From Planctomycetaceae bacterium (GTDB taxonomy: Bacteria; Planctomycetota; Planctomycetia; Planctomycetales; Planctomycetaceae): a stretch of DNA of 42,314 nt. Positions 35,234 to 42,314 of this stretch are shown here, piece after piece. Where the stretch lies: assembly GCA_021732415.1 (NCBI GenBank), contig JAKFVC010000158.1, positions 1-42,314 of the forward strand, written 5' to 3'. The notes beneath the pieces are model-generated. The model did not search any database. It was not told the DNA's origin and saw only the letters and a list, made by a program, of their open reading frames with translations. Position numbers and translations under genes: made by a program. Position 1 is the stretch's first letter, and every line of letters begins with the position of its first letter.

Positions 35234-36544
35234 CTATGCCCCTGCGACCACAATCGCGGTCGCCTGGCCGGCCTTCGTGACGCTCGTCTTGAGGAAGACT
35301 TTGTTCGAAATCTTCAACGGCTCACCATGCACGACGTTCAACTGGCACTTCGGGTCGGGAGTCTCATAGTTCAGCGTCGGGGGGACCACACCGTGATCTA
35401 CCGCGAGTAACGAGCCGACCAGTTCCAACGTTCCGCAGCTCGCTCCGGGATTGCCCCAGTAGCTCTTGAGTGCGGTGACGGGAACCTTCGAACCCAGGTC
35501 GCCGAAGACATCATGAATTGCCAGAGCTTCTTCGACGTCGTCTTTGGGATCACCTTCCGCATGGGCGTTGATGTGCCCAATATCCGCGGGCTGCAAACCG
35601 GCGTCGCGCAACGCGTTTTGCATCGCCAGTTTCAAAGCGACACGCAAATTGCCAATGCCCTGACTCTTTGTGACGCATGCCGATCCGGCTCCCAAAATGC
35701 GTCCGAAGATCTTGGCGTTGCGTGCCTTCGCATGCTCGAGATCTTCGAGGATGATGGTCGCGGCACCTTCCGACACGACTTGCCCGGTCCGATTCAAGTC
35801 AAACGGGCGAATGGCCTTCGCCGGGTCACCACCAATCGCGGGAGCCAATTCATTCCACATCACAGCGTGCATGCTTTGAATCGCGTGCAGCGTCGTCCCT
35901 GTCGTGCCGCAGATCATCACATCAGCGCTATCGCGCTCCAGAATGCGGATCGCTTCGGAGATCGCCAGACCACCGGACGCTTCGGCCATGGTCAACGAAT
36001 TGCTCGGGCCACGAGCATCCGCAGAGATACCGATGTGACAGGCAGGCATGTTGGGCAGGAACAGGAGCAACCAAAGCGGTTCCATGTTCTTGAGGCCAAT
36101 CTCGCCCCATTTCTCATGGTGAAACTCGAACGCGCCTTCTTCACAGCACGACAGAGCACCCCGAGCCAGCACTTCCGGAGGGCTGAGCATCAGATTGGCG
36201 CCGAAGTCGATTCCCAGGCGTTCCGGAGCGACGGCCGTTTGTCCTTCACCGAGACCGGCGTTTTCCAGAGCCACCATGGCGCTCGCGACACCCATCTGGA
36301 TTTCGCGGCACATCGCCTTGATGCTTTTCTTCGGACGGACCAGTTCGCGGGCTTTCTTGTCGTTGAAGCCGCGGGCCTGACCGCCGATATGATCGGGCAA
36401 GGCCGAATCATTGATCAGATCGACCTTGGTGATTCCGCTGCGTCCGGCTGACAGATTTCCCCAGAACTCATCGATGCCGATCCCCAGCGGACTGACGACA
36501 CCGACCCCAGTAATTGCAATTTGGCGTTTAGACGTGCCCAGCAT
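35234..36544 (-). CDS. Ketosynthase-like protein with degenerate active site
   Basis: The 436-residue protein starts at ATG 36544 (LGTSKRQIAITGVGVVSPLG) and has the thiolase fold of KAS I/II throughout. The catalytic positions are altered: where FabF has Cys163 this has Glu188 (LTMAEASGG), His303 corresponds to His328 (INAHAEGD), Lys335 to Lys360, and His340 to Asn365 (LKSYWGNPGAS). The spacings 188-328-360-365 equal FabF's 163-303-335-340 exactly, so the alignment is firm. Without Cys and the second His it should not condense acyl chains. It could be a chain-length-factor-like partner, a decarboxylase, or an acyl-ACP binding protein. acpP and fabF lie upstream on the same strand, about 1.4 kb from this gene. 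Confidence 0.9.
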   Translation of the reverse strand: MLGTSKRQIAITGVGVVSPLGIGIDEFWGNLSAGRSGITKVDLINDSALPDHIGGQARGFNDKKARELVRPKKSIKAMCREIQMGVASAMVALENAGLGEGQTAVAPERLGIDFGANLMLSPPEVLARGALSCCEEGAFEFHHEKWGEIGLKNMEPLWLLLFLPNMPACHIGISADARGPSNSLTMAEASGGLAISEAIRILERDSADVMICGTTGTTLHAIQSMHAVMWNELAPAIGGDPAKAIRPFDLNRTGQVVSEGAATIILEDLEHAKARNAKIFGRILGAGSACVTKSQGIGNLRVALKLAMQNALRDAGLQPADIGHINAHAEGDPKDDVEEALAIHDVFGDLGSKVPVTALKSYWGNPGASCGTLELVGSLLAVDHGVVPPTLNYETPDPKCQLNVVHGEPLKISNKVFLKTSVTKAGQATAIVVAGA

Positions 36545-36876
36545 ACTCTTCACTCTTCTATCTACACCGCCCGTTTGCCTAGCGTCCCCGAAAGGCATTC
36601 GAGCTGTCGTTCGACTTGCAAGTTTTCCGCAGGGAAGGATAGCTTCCGTGCCAGAATCCGTATAGCCTGATGTCTGGCAGGCTGAACCGATCGGGCGGAC
36701 TTTTTAGTCCACTCTTTCGAGACTTGCGGTTGGTACCAAACCACCATTCTACACAAAACTCAGGTATTTTCGGCCTATTAGGCTCGCCGCGATAGGATTG
36801 TTCTCGCTTCGAGGCGGATCACATTGGCAAACAGGGCTTGGGTGTTTATTACAAACAATTATGCTGCATGGGTTTA
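36545..36876. other. Leader region of the ketosynthase-like gene
   Basis: No gene is supported. This stretch should contain the promoter of the leftward ketosynthase-like gene, since a terminator closes the gene before it. A short hairpin GGACTTTTTAGTCC lies near 36695-36710. I could not assign promoter boxes. Confidence 0.4.
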
Positions 36877-36906
36877 AAGAGAAAACCCCAAGCCGATTGC
36901 CTGGGG
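36877..36906 (-). terminator. Intrinsic terminator of the glycine-zipper lipoprotein gene
   Basis: Read on the minus strand, CCCCAGGC pairs with GCTTGGGG (one G-T pair, 5-nt loop; 36886-36906) and is followed by TTTTCTCTTT. It lies about 55 nt past the lipoprotein stop, so it separates that gene from the ketosynthase-like gene. Confidence 0.8.
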
Positions 36907-36961
36907 GATCTTTTGCAAATCGCTGGCTAAAAACTGGTTGCAGAGATGCGCGACATTCAAT

Positions 36962-37432
36962 TCAGCGAGTCTTGTTGTGCCGCTGCATCGCCATGATCAC
37001 CGTTTCGCTGACGCCATCTTTTTTCAGGCCAATGATTCCGGTGGGAGACGTGTCAAACGCACCTCCACGATCTTGCATCGTGCTGATAATCAAAGCTTCT
37101 GACATCTGCGCGTGGGACATTTCGATCACGTCGAAATTGGTCATGGCTCGGGCACTGGCCTCACGCTGTTCTTCCATATGAGCGACATTGCGAGCAGTCG
37201 ACTCCTGCTCGTCTTTGACGTCGTCTTTATGTCCGAGAACGGATCCGGTGACGCCACCGATGGCCGCCCCGATCAACGCGCCCTCTTTTCCCTTGCCGAT
37301 TTGATGTCCAATAATGGCCCCAACACCTGCCCCGGCGCCTGTTCCGACCAGGGCACCCGTCCGCGTCTTGTTGGCACAACCGACGTTGAGCGACAGGCAA
37401 ACCAAGAGCGCAATGGAAAGAGTGGGCTTCAT
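36962..37432 (-). CDS. Glycine-zipper lipoprotein
   Basis: Starting at ATG 37432 (four codons inside the longest frame) gives MKPTLSIALLVCLSLNVGC, a lipoprotein signal with lipobox NVGC. Residues 25-65 are a glycine-zipper double helix (GALVGTGAGAGVGAIIGHQI, then EGALIGAAIGGVTGSVLGH), as in outer-membrane OmpA-like and YMGG proteins. A charged helix follows, and the C-terminal part (MSEALIISTMQDRGGAFDTS, GIIGLKKDGVSETVIMAM) looks like a small SHOCT-like or repeat motif. I infer insertion in or association with the outer membrane. The length of 156 residues is usual for such proteins. Confidence 0.8.
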   Translation of the reverse strand: MKPTLSIALLVCLSLNVGCANKTRTGALVGTGAGAGVGAIIGHQIGKGKEGALIGAAIGGVTGSVLGHKDDVKDEQESTARNVAHMEEQREASARAMTNFDVIEMSHAQMSEALIISTMQDRGGAFDTSPTGIIGLKKDGVSETVIMAMQRHNKTR

Positions 37433-37578
37433 CCTGAATTCCAATCAATATAGGCAGGTTGGGCAGTCTCGGTCGCGGCGAATGCCCGGCGCGGCAGTCG
37501 GATTATTCCGACGTGCGCGAATTTGCCGCATCTTCTTTATATTCGGCTGAGAGGAGCCAAGACTTGATGGGTTCCGCA

Positions 37579-37912
37579 GTGGGACGGGTCTCCAGGCCCG
37601 TCCGTCCAGCAGCGAGTTCGCGAATTGCTGGCAATCTTACGGATCCGTTTGGCGGATGGGTTTGGAGTATCGTCATTAGCCCCGGTAGGGGCGACCGCAT
37701 AAAGCCTGGGGCGGAAGCCCCAGGTGGCGTTGCTCAATAGAAATTGAAGCCCCGGAGGGGCGGCCCCTGTGCATTGCTTAAGGGGTCGCCCCTCCGGGGC
37801 TAAGGTGTTTCTCATTACCGACTCCCGGGGCTTCCGCCCCAGGCTTTATGCGGTCGCCCCTCCCGGGGCTAAAAGAAACGCACCGGACGGACGGGCCTGG
37901 AGACCCGTCCCA
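37579..37912. repeat. Three-level nested palindrome, families E and J
   Basis: The outer E arms 37579-37607 and 37884-37912 are a perfect 29-bp inverted repeat (core GACGGGTCTCCAGGCCCGTC). Inside them J arms 37678-37721 and 37827-37870 pair over about 43 of 44 positions (AGCCCCGGTAGGGGCGACCG at the left end), and inside those a third pair lies at 37748-37766 with 37782-37801. This fills most of the gap between fabF and the lipoprotein gene and would be a very stable hairpin in RNA. Confidence 0.9.
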
Positions 37913-37941
37913 CGATACCGCCGCGTAATCGACTGGTAACG

Positions 37942-39177
37942 TTAGATCTTCCCGATAATCAAGCACGCATTATGCCCGCCGAAGCCGAAGCTGTTGGACA
38001 GCACGCGTTCCAGACGGACAGATCGAGCCTGATGCGGGATGTAATCCAGGTCGCAATCTTCATCGGGGTTGTCGAGATTGATCGTTGGCGGGGCGACTTG
38101 ATTCAGCAACGCCATGACCGAGATCACGAATTCGACGCCGCCTGAAGCACCCAACAGGTGGCCCAATTGGCTCTTCGTGCTGGAGACCATGATTGACTTG
38201 GCGGTCTCGCGGAACACGGTCTTGATGGCGGCCGTTTCGGCTTTATCACCCAACGGAGTACTCGTCCCGTGGGCATTGATATAGTCGATCTGGCTGCTAT
38301 TCAGCTTCGCATCTCGCAAGGCACCGGCCATCGCGTATGCGGCCCCGGCACCATTGGGATCCGGTTGCGTAATGTGACTTCCATCGGCCGACATGCCATA
38401 ACCCAGGACTTCGGCCAGGATGTTCGCACCGCGCCGTCGGGCATACTCGTATTCTTCGAGCACCACGATTCCGGCACCTTCCGCCAGGACAAAACCATCG
38501 CGATCACGGTCAAACGGCCGACTGGCGGTTTGTGGATCGTCGTTCCGTGTGGACAGGGCGGACATCCGAGCAAACCCGGACAAACCCATCGGCGTAATCG
38601 CAGCCTCACTGCCGCCGGTGATCATCACGTCGGCCATGTCGTGCTGGATCAGCTTGTAGGCATCACCGATGGCATTGGATGCCGAGGCACACGCCGTGGC
38701 GACAGCACTATTGGGACCTCGAAGTCCAAACCGGACCGAGATATTGCCGCTGGCCGCGTTGACCATCAGCTTGGGAATCATGAACGGCGAGACGCGATTC
38801 GGGCCGCGATCGAACAGATTCGAATGCTGTTCTTCGATCTCGTTCAGGCCACCGATACCGCTGCCGATCAGTACGCCGTGGCGCCATTGGTCCCCCGCAG
38901 CGAAGTCGATTCCGGCTTGTTTGACTGCTTTGTGCGCTCCATAGAGAGCAAATTGCACGAAGCGATCCTGTCGTCGTAGATCACGTTCCGGGATGAACTC
39001 AGTCGGGTCAAAGTCCTTGATTTCTCCGCCAAATCTGACTTTGAAATCGGACACGTCAAACCGTTCTAACGGTCCGACGCCACTCTTGCCCGCGCAGAGT
39101 TTCTCCCAGAACTCGTCGATATCCAATCCCAGGGCGGTGACGACCGACATCCCTGTGACGACCACGCGCCTTGTCAT
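37942..39177 (-). CDS. fabF: Beta-ketoacyl-ACP synthase II
   Basis: This 411-residue protein matches E. coli FabF in length and numbering: Cys163 (TACASASNAIGDAY), His303 (NAHGTSTPLGD), Lys335 and His340 (STKSQLGHLLGASGG) are all present. It elongates fatty acyl-ACP by decarboxylative condensation with malonyl-ACP. It starts 3 nt after the acpP stop, with GGAAG before the ATG, so acpP and fabF form a tight operon as in many bacteria. Confidence 0.97.
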   Translation of the reverse strand: MTRRVVVTGMSVVTALGLDIDEFWEKLCAGKSGVGPLERFDVSDFKVRFGGEIKDFDPTEFIPERDLRRQDRFVQFALYGAHKAVKQAGIDFAAGDQWRHGVLIGSGIGGLNEIEEQHSNLFDRGPNRVSPFMIPKLMVNAASGNISVRFGLRGPNSAVATACASASNAIGDAYKLIQHDMADVMITGGSEAAITPMGLSGFARMSALSTRNDDPQTASRPFDRDRDGFVLAEGAGIVVLEEYEYARRRGANILAEVLGYGMSADGSHITQPDPNGAGAAYAMAGALRDAKLNSSQIDYINAHGTSTPLGDKAETAAIKTVFRETAKSIMVSSTKSQLGHLLGASGGVEFVISVMALLNQVAPPTINLDNPDEDCDLDYIPHQARSVRLERVLSNSFGFGGHNACLIIGKI

Positions 39178-39180
39178 CGA

Positions 39181-39411
39181 TTACTTCCGCTCTTCGATGT
39201 AGGTGACTGCATCTCCGACCGTCTTGATCTTCTCGTAGTCTTCGTCCGGGATGCTGATCTCGAACTCTTCTTCGATGTCCATGATGAGTTCGACAATGTC
39301 GAGTGAATCTGCCTTGAGATCTTCCACGAACCGGCTGGAACGATTGATCTCTTCCTTGGGCACCTTCAGGTGATCGACAACGAGCCCGATTACTTTTTCT
39401 TCGACCGACAC
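39181..39411 (-). CDS. acpP: Acyl carrier protein
   Basis: I use the GTG at 39411 because AAGGAGAG stands 6 nt before it and [17 protein letters not shown] is where ACP homology starts; the longer frame from 39459 adds a non-ACP basic tail. The 76-residue protein has the full four-helix layout, with [17 protein letters not shown] carrying the phosphopantetheine Ser, and the C-terminal [19 protein letters not shown]. It carries growing acyl chains in fatty acid synthesis and is acidic as expected. It contrasts with the truncated carrier-like domain at 5405-5719. Confidence 0.97.
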   Translation of the reverse strand: MSVEEKVIGLVVDHLKVPKEEINRSSRFVEDLKADSLDIVELIMDIEEEFEISIPDEDYEKIKTVGDAVTYIEERK

Positions 39412-39650
39412 GCGACTCTCCTTCCGCTTGGCTGGATCCGCTTTGCAGGGGTTTCTCAAGAGCGACGAACAGATTGTCTGAAACTCGCCCGCTTCGTGAT
39501 TTGGAAACCATTAGACCGTATGCGAAGCACGAGGACAACACCCTGAGACGGTCTCGGGCAACTTCCTGCGAACATGCTGTTTGGTTGATTAATGGTTGGG
39601 GTTGGCCCGTCTGTGATTTTTCAGTCAAAAACAGACCAAACCGCGCACAG

Positions 39651-39679
39651 TATATATCGCTTTTGTCACACGCTGTAAA
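39651..39679 (-). promoter_or_regulatory. Candidate sigma70-type promoter for acpP-fabF
   Basis: On the minus strand TTTACA (39679-39674) and TATATA (39656-39651) are separated by exactly 17 nt. The transcript would start near 39644 and carry a leader of about 230 nt before acpP. Planctomycete promoters often differ from the E. coli consensus, so this is a suggestion. Confidence 0.4.
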
Positions 39680-39789
39680 CGCCAAACGGGGCGGTTGAAT
39701 CGACTTCCGGAGAATCCCGCCGGACGGCATAAGTCCAGCGAGGTTTGAGAGGCTGACCGTGTGGTTCAGTTTTGGACGGTTCGATCGGT

Positions 39790-40091
39790 ATGAGAGTGAC
39801 AGAGTGTGAGAGTAACGGGGTACGAGGCCGGTAACTCTTTATTGGAATGGCGGAAGTGAGCATTCATCTCATCCCATCTTCGTATTTCTTCGCGTCCTTT
39901 GTGACCTTCTGTTCCAATCTCATTCTTTGAACAGAAGGTCACGAAGGACACGAAGAATTGGGAAGGCCAGTCAAGCGGAAATTGCTTTTACTTCATTTCG
40001 CTAAGTTGCTACACCTGCCGAAGTTTGGCTGATGACGATTCTGTCTCCCACACCCTCACACCCTCACACCCTCATACTCTCACACCCTCGT
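39790..40091. repeat. Nested repeats, families F (outer) and M (inner)
   Basis: A perfect-looking but two-mismatch hairpin lies at 39888-39914 with 39929-39955 (GTCACGAAGGACACGAAG on the right). On either side are purine-rich TGAGAGTGACAGAGTGTGAG words (39790-39820) and pyrimidine-rich tandem copies of CACACCCT (40048-40091), which could pair loosely around the inner hairpin. The rest of the 713-nt gap (39412-40124) is the acpP leader and promoter. Confidence 0.65.
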
Positions 40092-40124
40092 TGTCAGGAC
40101 TCACATACTGTCCGGCTTTCAAAC

Positions 40125-41855
40125 TCAATCTTTCAACCCCTTGTGGCTGATTTGCTTGTAATAGTCCGCGAATTTGAATTTCGGGCTGTTATCGCCGTCG
40201 TGGCACTTGTAACACCCCGTTTCCTTCTGGACCATCGCCTCGTCCAAGTGGACCCTTTGCCGGGCTTTGATCAACAGCGGATCATTCCCTCGGCGAGTCT
40301 TCTTGAAAATCTCTTCCTGCTTCACGTGGTCGCTACCGGGGCCGTGGCAGTTTTCGCACTGTTGCCCCTTCAAATGGGGCGTCTTCGCGAGCGAGACGAA
40401 GCCCGTTTCGAACGGAATCACTTCTTTGGGATCCCAGCCGGTGACGTGGCAGGTCAGGCATTCCATGTCATGGTTTCGCTCGACCCACTTGCCCTCGTAG
40501 TCCGGACGGCCCTTGATCAGGCTCTCGTAGGCCTGGGCGTGCTTGGTCGTCTTCCATTTGGCGAAGGCCTTCTTGTGGCAGGTGCCGCACTTCTCGGCAC
40601 CGACGAATTCAAAGCCACTCTCATGAGCCACCCGCTTTTCGTTTTCGGCGAGGTTTTCATCGATCAACCGGTCCTGGAACTCCTTCATCAACAGTTCCAT
40701 CCGCGGCAGATTCTTGAAGCGGAAGCGATCGAGATTGATCAGCTCATACTTAAGTTTTTGCTTGGGATCGTCGGGATAATAGCCAATGACGGCGACATGT
40801 TTGCCTTTACCGCCGACCTGCACCAGCATGGTTTTTCCGAGGTATTCCGTCGTTTCCAGTGGCTCTTCGGGTCCGCCAGCGGTGATGATGACGTCAAACC
40901 CAGGAATCTTTTTCGCGAGGGCTTTCGTCTCCTCCACTTTGCAATAGCTGAGCAGCACCGTGATATCCGGGGCCTTTTCCTTCATTTGCGCCAGAGCCGC
41001 TTCGGTCGCCGCGATCGGTTCGCTGACCGTAATGGGCTGATTGGGGTCAGCAATGCCACGCGGAATGACTTGATCTCGATAGAAATTACCCAGAACCGAC
41101 GTGACGCCAACTTTCACACCGTTCATGTCGACAATCTTGTACGGCAGTGGAGTTCCCAGCGTCACATCACCAAAGAAGACGACATTTGCACTGACGAATC
41201 CCAATCCCTTTTCCGGCTGATGCAAGGCGAGAAGCTGTTCGGCACCCAACCGCAGCTCGGCGGGACCCAGGCCCAGTGCCTCGTAGTGCATGATGTTGAA
41301 GCCTTCGACGATCTTCTCGAACTTCAAATAATCCTGGCGCCGGCTTCGTTTGAGCGTCCCGCCCAGATCAAAAGCAGCGACCGGCCACTTCTTGGCTTTC
41401 AACTGGTTGAACAAGTCACCACGACGAGCGAACCCACCCGATTGCATGGCAGAACACCCGCACGGTTCGAGATATCCGTTTTGCTCACCGGACAGGACGA
41501 GAGCGAGTTTCGGCTGGGCCCAGCCCTTGAGCATCGGCTCGGGAGCCCGCAGTTCCCCGGCTTCTTTTTCTTTGGTGGCCGGCTTCGTCACTTCCGCGGC
41601 AGCTAAGGCAATTTCTTCATCCACTGCAGAGCCTATGACAGCCGACTCAAACTGCGCGGCAGCGTCGATCAAAGCGGGCGATTCGGCCTGCGATGTCGTA
41701 TTAACGGGCTCAGCTAGCGTGCTGGAGGCGGGGGTCGTCGCCTCAACCTTGAGGGGCACTTCGTCGGTCTGAGCCAAGCAGCCCGCCAACACCAGGGTCG
41801 CGACCAGAAACCCAGTCAGGCCCAGATCTTTCAGTGATTCGGTTGAACGCTTCAT
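40125..41855 (-). CDS. Lipoprotein: phosphoesterase-like domain fused to tetraheme cytochrome c
   Basis: Starting at ATG 41855 gives a lipoprotein signal ending LVLAGC (Cys26), then a low-complexity linker. Residues of about 125-390 resemble the 5'-nucleotidase/metallophosphatase fold (LVLSGEQNGYLEPCGCS, FDLGGTL, LGPAELRLG, ITAGGPEEP), but the usual Asp/His metal ligands at these places look replaced. The C-terminal 160 residues contain four CxxCH heme sites (CGTCH, CLTCH, CENCH, CYKCH) in a cytochrome c554-like arrangement. I infer an electron-transfer lipoprotein on the periplasmic or outer side. The upstream domain may bind a ligand, or use its own CGC motif rather than hydrolyse phosphate. 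The partner redox proteins are not in the window. Confidence 0.85.
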   Translation of the reverse strand: MKRSTESLKDLGLTGFLVATLVLAGCLAQTDEVPLKVEATTPASSTLAEPVNTTSQAESPALIDAAAQFESAVIGSAVDEEIALAAAEVTKPATKEKEAGELRAPEPMLKGWAQPKLALVLSGEQNGYLEPCGCSAMQSGGFARRGDLFNQLKAKKWPVAAFDLGGTLKRSRRQDYLKFEKIVEGFNIMHYEALGLGPAELRLGAEQLLALHQPEKGLGFVSANVVFFGDVTLGTPLPYKIVDMNGVKVGVTSVLGNFYRDQVIPRGIADPNQPITVSEPIAATEAALAQMKEKAPDITVLLSYCKVEETKALAKKIPGFDVIITAGGPEEPLETTEYLGKTMLVQVGGKGKHVAVIGYYPDDPKQKLKYELINLDRFRFKNLPRMELLMKEFQDRLIDENLAENEKRVAHESGFEFVGAEKCGTCHKKAFAKWKTTKHAQAYESLIKGRPDYEGKWVERNHDMECLTCHVTGWDPKEVIPFETGFVSLAKTPHLKGQQCENCHGPGSDHVKQEEIFKKTRRGNDPLLIKARQRVHLDEAMVQKETGCYKCHDGDNSPKFKFADYYKQISHKGLKD

Positions 41856-42273
41856 TACGGCTCCGTCCTCAAATCTCAGCAGCAAAACAAATCCGCGATC
41901 CCGATCATCTCACGCCGCCACGGGCCATTCGCAACGAGAAGTATTCAATACTTACTCAGCCGCAAGGTTTGCTCGCTAATAGAAATCGCCCGATATTTCT
42001 GAGGCCGGCGAAACTTCGCCTCATCGGAAACTCACCCCAGACAACCACGACGGTCAATTAACAGGGTAGTTTCGCGAGAGATGGCAATTTTGAAAAGACT
42101 GGATTTTGCCCCGAGCCGGTCAATTCACAGGAGGGAAGCACCTCCTGACCCGTTCTCGCAGATTTTGCAAAGCAGAAGGCACGAAGGACATCAAGCGATG
42201 TGCTCCGTGCCTCACGTTGCGTGGAATTTCGCTGGAAGGGCCGAACGTGTGACGCGGAACTGATTTTGATCCC
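41856..42273. other. Intergenic stretch with one weak hairpin
   Basis: No gene is supported. It should hold the promoter of the cytochrome gene. An imperfect hairpin lies at 42177-42212 (AGGCACGAAGGACATC with a partner ending CCGTGCCT). Confidence 0.5.
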
Positions 42274-42314
42274 GCTCCCCTCGCCCTGGTACTCCGGGGA
42301 GAGGGGCTGGGGGT
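42274..42314. repeat. Family L palindrome cut by the window edge
   Basis: GCTCCCCTCGCCCTGGTACT and the following CCGGGGAGAGGGG match the element at 31003-31038. The last bases continue as CTGGGGGT at the edge, so its full length is unknown. Confidence 0.65.

Noticed and set aside
35513-36451. 312-codon plus-strand frame opposite the ketosynthase-like gene
   Set aside because: The minus-strand frame aligns residue for residue with FabF, so this is a shadow.
40048-40091. CACACCCT tandem words considered as a telomere-like or satellite array
   Set aside because: Only about five imperfect copies, and the complementary purine-rich words at 39790 suggest a degraded palindrome arm.
40032-41606. 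524-codon plus-strand frame opposite the cytochrome lipoprotein
   Set aside because: No recognisable domain, and it is fully antisense to a gene with a lipobox and four heme motifs.

Overview
The window comes from a planctomycete (order Planctomycetales; family not resolved here). The evidence is typical for that group: a prepilin-type DUF1559 protein followed by a small transthyretin-like lipoprotein, an LEDR-type N-terminal motif on a giant secreted repeat protein, two FG-GAP/VCBS propeller proteins (one with an ASPIC/UnbV tail), a GDSL hydrolase fused to DUF1080, a Tat-exported Gfo/Idh/MocA oxidoreductase and HEAT-repeat secreted proteins. The DNA is moderately GC-rich. I see no tRNA, rRNA, CRISPR array, prophage or complete insertion sequence.

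Layout. 1-1993 (-): 5' part of a large delta-60-repeat surface protein. 2.0-5.4 kb: a poorly conserved accessory stretch with a zinc-binding membrane protein, an unknown gene with a short ORF abutting it, and a divergent Uma2 nuclease. 5.4-8.0 kb (+): small genes including two proteins with the same N-terminal zinc ribbon but different C-termini, one acyl-carrier-like and one helix-turn-helix. 8.1-17 kb (+): secreted or membrane proteins (HEAT, CRTAC1-like, GDSL-DUF1080, DUF1444-like, MocA-type oxidoreductase). 17.5-27.1 kb (+): metabolism and transport (two-module RND/MMPL exporter, iron-type alcohol dehydrogenase, NAD+ synthase, secreted esterase, asparagine synthase). 27.5-31.5 kb: DUF1559 protein, lipoprotein, coiled-coil protein, small membrane protein, QueD. 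31.8-35.1 kb (+): secreted FG-GAP protein and a soluble histidine kinase. 35.2-39.4 kb (-): a fatty-acid-type block with acpP, fabF, a glycine-zipper lipoprotein and a second ketosynthase-like protein whose active site is degenerate. 40.1-41.9 kb (-): lipoprotein with a phosphoesterase-like domain fused to a four-heme cytochrome.

Two things stand out. First, nearly every intergenic gap holds a long inverted repeat, often one palindrome family nested symmetrically inside another (for example 4256-4416, 12549-12813, 15198-15575, 20671-20844, 37579-37912). About a dozen unrelated sequence families share this architecture. Second, the ketosynthase-like protein at 35234-36544 keeps FabF spacing exactly but has Glu, His and Asn where FabF has Cys, His and His. 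It lies downstream of a fully active FabF and ACP, so a chain-length-factor-like or non-condensing role is plausible.
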